From Bacteroidota bacterium (GTDB taxonomy: Bacteria > Bacteroidota > Ignavibacteria > Tepidaquicellales > Tepidaquicellaceae), in assembly GCA_003519545.1 (NCBI GenBank), contig DOWN01000245.1:1-16662 (forward strand): a DNA stretch of 16,662 nt, in the 5' to 3' direction. A model generated the notes under the pieces. The model was not told the origin of the DNA and did no database searches. It saw nothing but the letters and a program-made list of their open reading frames with translations. This document shows, in pieces, positions 7,852 through 16,045 of this stretch. The translations under genes and the position numbers were made by a program. Numbering within the stretch: position 1 is the stretch's first letter; each line of letters starts with the position of its first letter.

Positions 7852-9078
7852 TTGTCAGTAGAGTTTTTTATAGCACGCCGTTATTTATTTGCAAAGAAAA
7901 AAGTTAACTTCATCACAATCATTTCAATTATATCTATAATTGGAGTTGCGACCGGAGTTGCCGCTTTGATAATTGTATTATCAGTTTTTAACGGTTTTAA
8001 TACAAGGGTATCTTCCATATTAATCGGATTTAATCCTCACATAAGAATAGAATCAGCAGACGGGCAAACACTTGAAAATAAAAGTGATGTTGAGAATAAA
8101 TTAAAGTCGGGCGGAGTTCAGAATTTTTCAGGATATACTTTAAACAAAGGATTAATTTCAACTGACAGACTGAACAAAGCGATAATTGTAAAAGGAGTTG
8201 ATGAGAAGACAATCGGAAAAGTTTCAGGGTTGAATGATGTTATCAGATTAGGTTCGCTGGATTTGAGGAATGATGGAATTACGGGAGGTATTGTTCTTGG
8301 AAGAATTTTAGCGGGTGAAATGAGGAGTTTGCTTGGTGATACGGTTACGATATTAAGTCCATCGGGAATGGAAAAATCATTAACACAGTTTGTAGAGCCG
8401 AAACTAATGAAGTTTGTGGTAACGGGAATTTATGAAGCGGATAATCAGGAATTTGATTCTAAGTATGCTTTTATTTCAGATAAAAATTCACAAGAACTCT
8501 TTGAACTTGAAAATAATTTTAACGGGATAGAAATCAGGTTTGCAGATATAAATGATTCAGAACAGGAAAAAGAAAAGTTATCTCAGATATTAGGTGATAA
8601 ATATAAAGTATCCACTTGGTTTGATTTAAATTCAGATTATTATTCAATAATGAAAATTGAGAGATGGGTGGCGTTTATAATTTTAAGTTTGATAATAATT
8701 GTAGCGTGCTTTAATATACTTGCTTCACTGACAATGACAGTGATAGAAAAGAAACGGGACATTGGAATATTAAAAGCGATTGGTTCGGATGAAAGAACAA
8801 TAAAAAGAATTTTTTTATTTGAAGGAATTTCAGTCGGGTTTTTAGGAATGGCATCAGGATTTATTATAGGAGTGAGTGTAATACTTCTACAAAAATATTA
8901 TGGATTTTATAAACTTGATACGAGAATGTATAGCATAGATGCATTACCTGTTGAGATAAGATGGATGGATTTGGTAATAGTACCGATGGCTGCGATGTTA
9001 TTATGTTATCTCGCTTCATTATATCCTGCGAAGAAAGCGGCAAAAGAAGATCCGGTATCAGCAATCAGATGGGAGTAA
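7852..9078 (+). CDS. LolC/LolE-type ABC transporter permease
   Basis: This inner-membrane subunit of a lipoprotein-releasing (Lol) exporter takes outer-membrane lipoproteins out of the inner membrane. At 408 aa it has the family layout: FIARRYLFAKKK at the N-terminus, TM1 (about 20-47), a large periplasmic domain, then three C-terminal TM segments. The cytoplasmic coupling helix EKKRDIGILKAIGS lies between TM2 and TM3, and the protein ends in YPAKKAAKEDPVSAIRWE. The start is TTG at 7852, supported because family proteins begin about two residues before the EFFIARR segment. The ATPase gene follows after 13 bp. Only one permease gene is present, so the complex is probably a homodimer, as in LolF-type systems. 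Confidence 0.88.
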   Translation: MSVEFFIARRYLFAKKKVNFITIISIISIIGVATGVAALIIVLSVFNGFNTRVSSILIGFNPHIRIESADGQTLENKSDVENKLKSGGVQNFSGYTLNKGLISTDRLNKAIIVKGVDEKTIGKVSGLNDVIRLGSLDLRNDGITGGIVLGRILAGEMRSLLGDTVTILSPSGMEKSLTQFVEPKLMKFVVTGIYEADNQEFDSKYAFISDKNSQELFELENNFNGIEIRFADINDSEQEKEKLSQILGDKYKVSTWFDLNSDYYSIMKIERWVAFIILSLIIIVACFNILASLTMTVIEKKRDIGILKAIGSDERTIKRIFLFEGISVGFLGMASGFIIGVSVILLQKYYGFYKLDTRMYSIDALPVEIRWMDLVIVPMAAMLLCYLASLYPAKKAAKEDPVSAIRWE

Positions 9079-9091
9079 ATAAAAACTAAAA

Positions 9092-9760
9092 ATGACAAGC
9101 ATATTAAATATAAAAGATGTTAAAAAAAGTTACAAGATTGACAAACAGAATTCACTTACTGTATTAAAAGGAATTAATCTTGAAATTAAAAAAGGTGAAG
9201 TGATAGCGATTGTAGGGCAATCAGGAGCAGGTAAAAGCACATTGTTGCATATTCTCGGGACACTTGACAGACCAGATAACGGGAACATAATTTACGGAGA
9301 TCAGGATATAACTAAATATAATGAAAAAGATTTAGCATCATTCAGAAATAAAAAAATCGGATTCATATTTCAGTTTCACCATTTGCTACCGGAATTTACT
9401 GCACTTGAAAATATACTAATACCTGCGATGATAGACGGAGAAGACAAGAAAGAGAGAGCAATGGAACTACTGGAAATAGTAGGTGTTAAAAACCGTGAGG
9501 AGCATAAACCATCAGAAATTTCAGGAGGAGAAGCACAAAGAGTAGCGATTGCAAGAGCATTGATTAATTCACCGGAAATAATACTTGCAGATGAACCTAC
9601 GGGAAATTTAGACACTGCTAATGCAAACTCAGTAATAGAATTAATTTTTGATTTACGGAATAAATTCAATCAAACATTTGTTATAGTTACACACAATGAA
9701 GAGTTTGCGGGTAAGTGCGACAGAATAGTGAAAATGAAAGACGGATTAATAATTAGTTAA
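9092..9760 (+). CDS. lolD: LolD-type ABC transporter ATPase
   Basis: This is the ATP-hydrolysing partner of the preceding permease, a member of the LolD/MacB-like ABC family, 222 aa. Walker A GQSGAGKST (42-50), Q-loop Gln94 in FIFQFHHLLPEFTALEN, signature ISGGE (143-147), Walker B IILADEPTGNLD (163-174) and H-loop His201 are intact. The segment FQFHHLLPEFTALENI is typical of LolD. The usual SGGEQQR reads SGGEAQR here. It is probably the last gene of the def-to-lolD transcript; an inverted repeat overlaps its stop codon. Confidence 0.9.
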   Translation: MTSILNIKDVKKSYKIDKQNSLTVLKGINLEIKKGEVIAIVGQSGAGKSTLLHILGTLDRPDNGNIIYGDQDITKYNEKDLASFRNKKIGFIFQFHHLLPEFTALENILIPAMIDGEDKKERAMELLEIVGVKNREEHKPSEISGGEAQRVAIARALINSPEIILADEPTGNLDTANANSVIELIFDLRNKFNQTFVIVTHNEEFAGKCDRIVKMKDGLIIS

Positions 9761-9772
9761 TATTCTAACTAA
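9753..9772. repeat. Perfect 7-bp inverted repeat upstream of pstB
   Basis: TTAGTTA (9753-9759) and TAACTAA (9766-9772) are exact reverse complements separated by ATATTC. The left arm covers the lolD stop codon. There is no T-run after it, so it is a poor intrinsic terminator. It ends 21 bp before the TATATTTG element, so its centre would fall near -45 of a pstB transcript, where activators or repressors often bind. It could also be chance in such AT-rich DNA. Confidence 0.4.
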
Positions 9773-9793
9773 CAATTAATCAAAAATAATGCT

Positions 9794-9801
9794 TATATTT
9801 G
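9794..9801 (+). promoter_or_regulatory. Candidate -7 promoter element for pstB-phoU
   Basis: TATATTTG is an exact match to the Bacteroidota -7 consensus TAnnTTTG. It lies 33 bp before the GTG start of pstB, in the largest gap (74 bp) of this plus-strand series. No TTG/TTTG at the usual -33 distance is seen, so it may need an activator. Confidence 0.45.
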
Positions 9802-9834
9802 TAAATTATTTAAAATGAAAAGAGAATTAAATTA

Positions 9835-10605
9835 GTGGCAATAAACGGTAATAAAATAAAAATCAGGACAAAAGAGTTTGATTTATTCTACGGGAAAAAT
9901 CAAGCTATAAGAAAAATTAATACCGATATAAGGTCGAACGCGATAACTGCATTGATAGGACCATCAGGGTGCGGAAAATCTACTTACCTGAGGACTATAA
10001 ACAGGATGAATGATTTAATTGATGGAGTTAAGATTGAAGGAGAGATTACAATAGATGATGTGAACATATACGGAAAAAATATTGACGTGGTATCGCTGAG
10101 AAAAAAAGTTGGAATGGTTTTTCAGAAATCAAATCCTTTTCCGAAATCTATATATGAAAACGTTGCTTATGGCCCGAAGATAAACGGAGTTAAAAATAAA
10201 CAAGATTTGGATAACATTGTTGAATCAAGTTTAAAAAAAGCAGCGATTTGGGAAGAAGTAAAAGACAGGTTGAATGAATCAGCACTCGGATTATCAGGCG
10301 GACAGCAACAGAGAGTATGTATAGCGAGAGCGTTGGCAGTTGATCCGGAGATTTTACTTATGGATGAACCTGCAAGTGCTTTAGACCCTATATCAACTGC
10401 AAAGATTGAGGAGTTAATTTTTGAATTAAAAAATAACTTGTGTATAGTTATTGTAACACATAATATGCAGCAAGCAGCGAGAGTCAGCGACTTTACAGGA
10501 TTTTTTCTAAACGGTGAACTTATAGAATTTGATACGACAAGAAAAATATTTACAGACCCGAAAGATGAAAGAACACAAAATTACATCACGGGTAAATTCG
10601 GTTAA
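9835..10605 (+). CDS. pstB: Phosphate ABC transporter ATPase PstB
   Basis: PstB powers high-affinity phosphate import by PstSCAB and, with PhoU, takes part in phosphate sensing. At 256 aa it is full length. It has Walker A GPSGCGKST (42-50), the PstB-specific INRMNDL (55-61), Q-loop FQKSNPFPKSIYENVAYGP (96-114), signature LSGGQQQR (153-160), Walker B LLMDEPASALDP (174-185) and His209. The C-terminus ends in the typical TQNYITGKFG. The start is GTG at 9835; no nearby in-frame ATG gives a better family start. pstS, pstC and pstA are not next to it, which is unusual. phoU follows after 17 bp. Confidence 0.96.
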   Translation: MAINGNKIKIRTKEFDLFYGKNQAIRKINTDIRSNAITALIGPSGCGKSTYLRTINRMNDLIDGVKIEGEITIDDVNIYGKNIDVVSLRKKVGMVFQKSNPFPKSIYENVAYGPKINGVKNKQDLDNIVESSLKKAAIWEEVKDRLNESALGLSGGQQQRVCIARALAVDPEILLMDEPASALDPISTAKIEELIFELKNNLCIVIVTHNMQQAARVSDFTGFFLNGELIEFDTTRKIFTDPKDERTQNYITGKFG

Positions 10606-10622
10606 TTTAAAATTTTAAAATT

Positions 10623-11303
10623 ATGTATAATTATTTAGAAGAAGAACTTGATCAACTCAGAACAAGGATAATTAAAATGAGCAGTCTTGTAGAAGAGCAA
10701 ATAGAATTTGCATTCAGAGGATTGTTTGAAGCGAATCTTGAACTTGCAAATTTAGTGAAAGAGCGGGATGATAAAGTGGATAAGTTTGATGTTAAAATTG
10801 ATAAACATTGTCAAAGGATATTTGCATTAACCCAGCCGGTTGCAGTAGATTTAAGATTGATAATGTCGGCATTGAAAATCAATAATGATTTAGAAAGAAT
10901 GGGTGATATTGCTGTGAATATAGCAGAGAGAATTGAGCCATTGATGAACAATATTGATTTATTAAAAAAGGTAAAGATTGATGATATGTCAACACTTGTT
11001 CAGACTATTGTGAAAAGCAGTATAGATTCATTTGTGAATAATGATCCTGAACTCGCACTTGAGATAATAAAACTTGATAATAAAGTTGATGATATGGATC
11101 ATCAGATATTTGATTTATTAATCAACATTATGGAAAACGATAAAACATTGATAAGACCTTGTTCGCATGCCATTACGTTATTAAGAAATATAGAGAGATT
11201 ATCAGACCACGCTACAAATATAGCAGAAGATGTTTATTTTTTAACGGATGCAAAAATTATCAAGCACAGAAAAGACATAGAGGAGATAGATACCAAGCAA
11301 TAA
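10623..11303 (+). CDS. phoU: Phosphate-signalling protein PhoU
   Basis: PhoU is a cytoplasmic all-helical protein that links PstB to the PhoR-type sensor kinase and limits phosphate uptake. At 226 aa it has two tandem three-helix repeats. Each carries its metal-binding E/DxxxD element: ERMGDIAVNIAER (91-103, Glu91 and Asp95) and ERLSDHATNIAEDV (191-204, Glu191 and Asp195). The conserved LAxxVKERDDKVD-like segment appears at 41-53. Spacing of 17 bp to pstB indicates co-transcription. An intrinsic-terminator-like hairpin follows 38 bp after the stop. No phoR or phoB gene is in the window. Confidence 0.95.
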   Translation: MYNYLEEELDQLRTRIIKMSSLVEEQIEFAFRGLFEANLELANLVKERDDKVDKFDVKIDKHCQRIFALTQPVAVDLRLIMSALKINNDLERMGDIAVNIAERIEPLMNNIDLLKKVKIDDMSTLVQTIVKSSIDSFVNNDPELALEIIKLDNKVDDMDHQIFDLLINIMENDKTLIRPCSHAITLLRNIERLSDHATNIAEDVYFLTDAKIIKHRKDIEEIDTKQ

Positions 11304-11341
11304 TATTTTTTATATAGAATTAATAAAGCATTTTTACGATT

Positions 11342-11373
11342 ATGCGAAGATGAGATGCTTCGCATTTTTTTTT
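11342..11373 (+). terminator. Intrinsic terminator-like hairpin overlapping the next gene's start
   Basis: ATGCGAAG (11342-11349) and CTTCGCAT (11358-11365) form a perfect 8-bp stem with four G:C pairs and an 8-nt loop. Eight more T residues follow (11366-11373). It is well placed to end the pstB-phoU transcript. The start codon of the downstream outer membrane gene (11350) is the first three bases of the loop, so the hairpin could also control that gene. It is the clearest terminator-type structure seen in the window. Confidence 0.75.
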
Positions 11374-13149
11374 GTATTAATCTTTTCAGTTAACGGATAC
11401 TCTCAGGATTCGACAAAAGTTGATTCCGTGTTATCAAACTCTGCCGATAAATTCACAATAAAAAATTCAGTAAATATTAACGGAGTATATGAAGGATTCA
11501 GTTATGAAGAATATATCTGGAGTGACAGAAGAAGTCTTCCGGAGATTTTTCAGACGAGAAATAATTACCGAGTTTATAATAAAGGAAACGGGCAAAATAA
11601 TATTGTCATTTTTGACGACTTTAATTCATTAAGATATTATAAAGATGGGTTTAAAATAAATTCATTTGATACGGAGTTAATATCTATAAATGAAGTTGAT
11701 AAAGTTCAGGAAATGAGTATAATCAGTTCAATGTTATATTCAGATTATATAAATGAAGGTGCTGTAGTGAATATAGTAACAAAAGATGTAATTCAAAACG
11801 AACCTTTTTCACAATTACGATATACTCAGGACAGGTTTGGAGCATTAGCCGCAGATGTATATTTTTCACAATCATTATCTGAAAGATTAAACTATCAGTT
11901 TGGAGTTACAAACTCTTCATCTGACGGAAGATATACAAATTCCAGATTTTCAAAGTGGGCAGGGAGATTTAGAGTTAATTATTTTATAAATTCAGATTTT
12001 AATATTAAAAGTAATTTTAATTTTGCGACAATAGACAGAGGAGATTTTGGCGGATTAATAAATGACTCATCACAAACCGTTGTAAATGATACATTAAAAA
12101 ATTATTTAAATCATTTAACTATAAATACAGGATTATACTTCAAACCCTTTAAAAACAAAAATAATCTTTCAAAGATTTTATTCAGTTTTCAGAGATACGG
12201 GCAAGATTTTTATAATCCACAGATTAGAGAGCACTCCCCTGCTTATTCAAACTCATACAATTTAATTTTAAATCAAATAATCAATATTCCTTTTCAGGCA
12301 TTCAATAGTTCATATTTAGAATTTTATTCATCAATAGAGCGAATTGAAAATCAGACAAATAGTTTTAATTATTTAAATATATTTTCAAGATTTGAGTTAA
12401 GTAATAATAAATTATTATTAGCAGGTTATTTAAATTTAAAATCGAATGATGTTCAAAATACTTTTAATTCTCCAACCAGTGGTTGGACACATAAATTAAT
12501 TCCCGGAATAGAAGTTGATTATACAGCATATAAAGATGAAATATTCAGATTAAAGTTTTACTCAGGGGTCAATTATGTAGGAGAAAAGAACAGTGATAAT
12601 TCGATTAAATCAAATATTAACGGGTTAATTGGAGTTGGAATAAATTATTATGATTTGTATTTCAAAATTCAATATTTAAGTAACGGAATCATTAATAATT
12701 TAGAATATAATTCGAATATTCCGGTGTATGAAAATATTTTTAATAAATCATTTTCTGTGAAACTGAAATATCATATAAGTAATATTTATTTTGATATTAC
12801 AAATGATTTTTATCCTGATAAGGAAAATTTAAATATATTAAACGGAAATATTTATTACGGGAATAAATTATTCAAAGATAAACTTGATTTAAGAACAGGA
12901 TTTTTGGTGAAATATTATAAGGGAATAACGTCATTATATAACTATAAAACAGCAAATACAATAAAAAATGATGTTATAAATCTGGACTTTTATGTTGGGG
13001 CGAGGATAGGAAGTGCGAATGTAAGTTTTACATTGGCTAATTTATTTAACCGATTTAATTACGATACATATTTATACCCTTATGATGACAGAGGTGGATT
13101 ATTAAATCTGGTTTCAAGATTTACGATCGTTTGGGATTTTCTGAATTAA
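11350..13149 (+). CDS. Outer membrane plug-and-barrel protein, TonB-dependent-receptor-like
   Basis: The first 19 residues (MRCFAFFFVLIFSVNGYSQ) form a short signal peptide with cleavage before Asp20. Residues ~50-148 resemble a degenerate TonB-receptor plug: a region around FDDFNSLRYYKDG where receptors have the DG loop, then EVDKVQEM and EGAVVNIVTKD in place of the usual VERIEV...G.GAVNIVTK. Residues ~155-599 alternate polar and hydrophobic with many aromatics, like a beta-barrel, and end in RFTIVWDFLN. No TonB box, SusD partner or carboxypeptidase-like domain is evident. At 599 aa it is smaller than most TonB receptors. It follows phoU, so a phosphate- or metal-related role is possible but unproven. 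The start codon lies in a terminator hairpin loop. Its end overlaps the convergent GT9 gene by 4 bp. Confidence 0.75.
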   Translation: MRCFAFFFVLIFSVNGYSQDSTKVDSVLSNSADKFTIKNSVNINGVYEGFSYEEYIWSDRRSLPEIFQTRNNYRVYNKGNGQNNIVIFDDFNSLRYYKDGFKINSFDTELISINEVDKVQEMSIISSMLYSDYINEGAVVNIVTKDVIQNEPFSQLRYTQDRFGALAADVYFSQSLSERLNYQFGVTNSSSDGRYTNSRFSKWAGRFRVNYFINSDFNIKSNFNFATIDRGDFGGLINDSSQTVVNDTLKNYLNHLTINTGLYFKPFKNKNNLSKILFSFQRYGQDFYNPQIREHSPAYSNSYNLILNQIINIPFQAFNSSYLEFYSSIERIENQTNSFNYLNIFSRFELSNNKLLLAGYLNLKSNDVQNTFNSPTSGWTHKLIPGIEVDYTAYKDEIFRLKFYSGVNYVGEKNSDNSIKSNINGLIGVGINYYDLYFKIQYLSNGIINNLEYNSNIPVYENIFNKSFSVKLKYHISNIYFDITNDFYPDKENLNILNGNIYYGNKLFKDKLDLRTGFLVKYYKGITSLYNYKTANTIKNDVINLDFYVGARIGSANVSFTLANLFNRFNYDTYLYPYDDRGGLLNLVSRFTIVWDFLN

Positions 13150-14213
13150 TTACCGAATAGTTCGAGGAAAGCATTATATACTTCAGCAACACTAATATTC
13201 TTCATACATTTATATTCATCATTTGAGCCGGAATAAATACAATGAACCGATTTAGGAGAATTATAGAAACATGGAGAGCAAGGCAAGTCAAGTCTTACAA
13301 TTTTATGTTTATTTTGCCAAGGAAATAATTCATCAGCATTTGTATAGCCAAAGATGGCAACAGTGGGAACTTTAAATGCTGCGGCGGAATGTAAGAATGC
13401 GGTATCATTCGAAAAGAAATAGTTACACATAGAAAGTCTCGCCAGAGAGTCCATATAGTTGGAAGTTGAAGCAATAATACCTTTATTTCCCATAAGAGAA
13501 TTTATTTCATTATTCAGATCAAATTCATTTCCGAAGAGCAGGATATTTGCATTATGTTTTTCCATTAATAAATTTCCAAGTTCAGCAAATTTTTCTTTAC
13601 TCCATCTTTTATGAATATGATTTTTCATAGTTGAAGAACCAGCGTGAAATCCAATATTGAGTTTATTAAAAGGATTTACAGAGTTGAACCATTCAACTGC
13701 ATTATTCTTATCTTTATCAGACAAGAAAATTTCAAGTGCACCAGGAGAGTTTTCAGAATTTGCCAGAATTTTTTTTACAAGTTCATAATTCTGTAAAACA
13801 TTATGAACATCTTTTTTTTCGTTAACGGTAAAATTATTTAAAAATTCAAATCTGAAAATATTAGAATGGATGTAATTATGAGCGAGTCTTTTATCTGCAC
13901 CTAATAGAAAATTCAGGATATTATATTCAGCCCTGTTAGAAGGATAAACATTAATTGTAATATCATAATTATTTTTTCTTAAAGATAAAACTTCAGAAAT
14001 GGATTTCAGTTTTGATTGTTTTAAAAAATCGATATGATAAATATGATTGAGGTAAGGATTATTATGATACATTTCCTTAACGGATTTGAACATCACGAGC
14101 ATATCAATAATGACATTATTACCGTCGGAGAGATTATTTTTCAGAATGGGAATAACAGAAGAAAACATTAAAGCGTCACCATTTCCCGAAAGAGCATTGA
14201 TAAGGATTTTCAT
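13146..14213 (-). CDS. Glycosyltransferase family 9 (heptosyltransferase-like)
   Basis: GT9 enzymes transfer heptose or another sugar from a nucleotide donor to lipid A core or related surface glycans at the inner face of the cytoplasmic membrane. In the 355 aa, the N-terminal GNGDALMFSSVIP (10-22) matches the family GxGDxL..P segment. The C-terminal half has HAGSST (190-195), KRWSKEKFAELG (202-213) and SNDTAFLHSAAAFKVPTVAIFG (268-289, the SNDTGxxHLAAA-type donor site, with Ala replacing the usual Gly). CSPCF (312-316) with Cys325 and Cys336 is the cysteine cluster often seen in GT9 tails. It follows the UbiA-like gene by 6 bp. The sugar and acceptor are unknown. Confidence 0.85.
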   Translation of the reverse strand: MKILINALSGNGDALMFSSVIPILKNNLSDGNNVIIDMLVMFKSVKEMYHNNPYLNHIYHIDFLKQSKLKSISEVLSLRKNNYDITINVYPSNRAEYNILNFLLGADKRLAHNYIHSNIFRFEFLNNFTVNEKKDVHNVLQNYELVKKILANSENSPGALEIFLSDKDKNNAVEWFNSVNPFNKLNIGFHAGSSTMKNHIHKRWSKEKFAELGNLLMEKHNANILLFGNEFDLNNEINSLMGNKGIIASTSNYMDSLARLSMCNYFFSNDTAFLHSAAAFKVPTVAIFGYTNADELFPWQNKHKIVRLDLPCSPCFYNSPKSVHCIYSGSNDEYKCMKNISVAEVYNAFLELFGN

Positions 14214-14219
14214 AATGTT

Positions 14220-15155
14220 TTATTTAAACATTATTTCCGGTTCAAAAATTTGTGATAAGACCGGAATTTTAACGTAAAGTAGTAAAACAAAAAGAATAAA
14301 AATTATTAAACAAATTATAACTAAAGTTTTTTGTTTATAAAGTTTTTCAGGATATTGAACAGGAGAATCGGGTAAAAAACTTATTTTCATATAAACAGCA
14401 ACTAAGAGAGAAAGGAAAGGGGCAAGGAGAATTAATTCAAATTTATACCTGATTAGAAAAACAGCAGATGAAAAAGAAAAAAGTGACGCATAAAATATTA
14501 TACTTGTAATCAATCTCTCTTCGGTATATCTGCTTAAAGATTTTCTATAATTTTTAACAGTTGACTGATTATTTATAAATCTAATTTCACCAAGTCTTTT
14601 AGCAGCCATAAAAAAAGCACCTATCATCCAATAAGCAATTATAATAGAAAGCGGTGGAATAAATTCAGTTGTAACCAAAAACCATCCGAGTAAAAATCTA
14701 ATTGAATTATTTACAGATTCGGAGATAACATCAAGATAAACTATATCTTTAGTTCTAAATGGTTTTACGTTATAGAAAAAACCCATTATAAGTAAGAACA
14801 AATTTGTAAGAAAGAACGGGATATTTATAAAATAAGATAATCCTAAACCTATTATAATTAATATAACATATTGTAAATAGCCTAATTTAAGATTTATCTT
14901 TCCTGATGGGACAGGTCTCAGTTTTTTAATCGGATGTTCTTTATCAAAAGGAGCATCTAAAATTTCATTAATTGTATAATTAGCGGAAGCAATTATACAC
15001 ACAGAAAACACACCGAGTATAAGTGTAATGAAAAAATCCGTAGAATAATTAACTTTAGTAAAAATGGAAGCAACAAGAATACCCGGCACCATAAATACAT
15101 TTTTAAACCAATGGTCAGGTCTTGCGATATCAATATAATGTTTTAAATTAGTCAA
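14220..15155 (-). CDS. UbiA-superfamily prenyltransferase, DPPR-synthase-like branch
   Basis: This 311-aa polytopic membrane protein has about eight or nine hydrophobic segments. The first Asp-rich motif is N63/D67/D71 in NEILDAPFDKEHP, and a second acidic motif follows the FFYNVKPF loop (D142 and E146 in YLDVISESVNNSIR). The N-terminal RPDHWFKN and the KKLRPVPSG after motif 1 resemble decaprenyl-phosphate phosphoribosyltransferases, which attach phosphoribose to polyprenyl phosphate, more than quinone-making UbiA or MenA. Its neighbours (GT9, methyltransferase, HAD) fit a surface-glycan role and no quinone gene is near. The start is TTG at 15155, 2 bp after the methyltransferase stop. The substrate is an inference. 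Confidence 0.75.
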   Translation of the reverse strand: MTNLKHYIDIARPDHWFKNVFMVPGILVASIFTKVNYSTDFFITLILGVFSVCIIASANYTINEILDAPFDKEHPIKKLRPVPSGKINLKLGYLQYVILIIIGLGLSYFINIPFFLTNLFLLIMGFFYNVKPFRTKDIVYLDVISESVNNSIRFLLGWFLVTTEFIPPLSIIIAYWMIGAFFMAAKRLGEIRFINNQSTVKNYRKSLSRYTEERLITSIIFYASLFSFSSAVFLIRYKFELILLAPFLSLLVAVYMKISFLPDSPVQYPEKLYKQKTLVIICLIIFILFVLLLYVKIPVLSQIFEPEIMFK

Positions 15156-15157
15156 TT

Positions 15158-16045
15158 TTATTTTTTATTTATAAAAGCAATCATAGAGTCACCTAATTTT
15201 AATCGAACAGGTAAATCATCAAGATTTTTCATTTTTTTTATTACAGGATAAAAAAATCCAATCGGCAAATAACTTGAAAGTCTTTGATATAAATATCCAA
15301 AAGGTAAATACCAAACCTGTTTTGTAAATTTAATAAGATTTAAACTTGCTTGTTGAATTGCTTTAGTCATAGAATTTCGGTTAAAATAACCTATATGAGC
15401 CAATCTAAAGTGCCACCATTTTTCTTTCATTTTTTTTGCTATAAAAGAATCACAATCAGGAGTAGCAATAACCATAATCCCATTTTCATTCAACATAGTT
15501 TTCAGGTCAATTAAAAATTTAATAGGTTCTTCGAGATGCTCTATAACATCAACAGCAAAGATAATATCAAATTTTTCATTTTTCAATTTGTCATCCGGAA
15601 TAATACCTTCAATAATATCAAGATTAAATACATTTTTTGCCTGACTAACCAACCACTTGCTTGGTTCAATGCCTACGGCATTTAGCCCTGCTTTTTTTGA
15701 TTCATTCACCATTAAACCAATACCGGCACCAACATCAAGAATAGATTTTGCATCAGGTTTAACTTTTAATGCTTCTTTTAAAATATCTCTCATTTCTTTG
15801 CTTCTTGGTTTCAAAGTAGAGATATAGTTTTCATCTTCTAAATTCTCATATAACTCAATAATATTTTCAGGCAAAGGATAAGCAAATATGAAAGTACAAT
15901 TTTCACATTTATAAAGAGGCAAAGTTTTTCCATACCTGTCATCAGTAATTCTAACATCATTAGAATTGATATTAACTGAATTTGACTGATTAATATACGG
16001 AATTACTTTCTCAGACTTACATATTTTGCAACTTAATTTATCCAT
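15158..16045 (-). CDS. SAM-dependent class I methyltransferase with N-terminal zinc-ribbon
   Basis: From ATG 16045 the protein has 295 aa. Two CxxC pairs (Cys6/Cys9 in CKIC and Cys47/Cys50 in CENC) form a probable zinc ribbon. The class I core follows: SAM motif I ILDVGAGIG at 102-110 and the acidic GIEPS loop, then FAVDVIEHLEEP at 163-174. A C-terminal segment (PFGYLYQRLSSYLPIG) may touch the membrane. This layout is common among methyltransferases of polysaccharide and lipid-linked sugar clusters. A TTG at 16057 would add four residues; the ATG is preferred, giving an 8-bp overlap with the HAD gene. The methyl acceptor is unknown. Confidence 0.8.
   Translation of the reverse strand: MDKLSCKICKSEKVIPYINQSNSVNINSNDVRITDDRYGKTLPLYKCENCTFIFAYPLPENIIELYENLEDENYISTLKPRSKEMRDILKEALKVKPDAKSILDVGAGIGLMVNESKKAGLNAVGIEPSKWLVSQAKNVFNLDIIEGIIPDDKLKNEKFDIIFAVDVIEHLEEPIKFLIDLKTMLNENGIMVIATPDCDSFIAKKMKEKWWHFRLAHIGYFNRNSMTKAIQQASLNLIKFTKQVWYLPFGYLYQRLSSYLPIGFFYPVIKKMKNLDDLPVRLKLGDSMIAFINKK

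Noticed and set aside
12472..12486. CCAACC-AGT-GGTTGG hairpin inside the outer membrane protein gene
   Set aside because: It is within an open, well-behaved coding frame with no T-run, so it is probably chance.
14220..15155. UbiA-like protein as MenA, UbiA or protohaem farnesyltransferase
   Set aside because: The N-terminal RPDHWFKN and the KKLRPVPSG after motif 1 fit those families poorly, and no quinone or haem gene is nearby.
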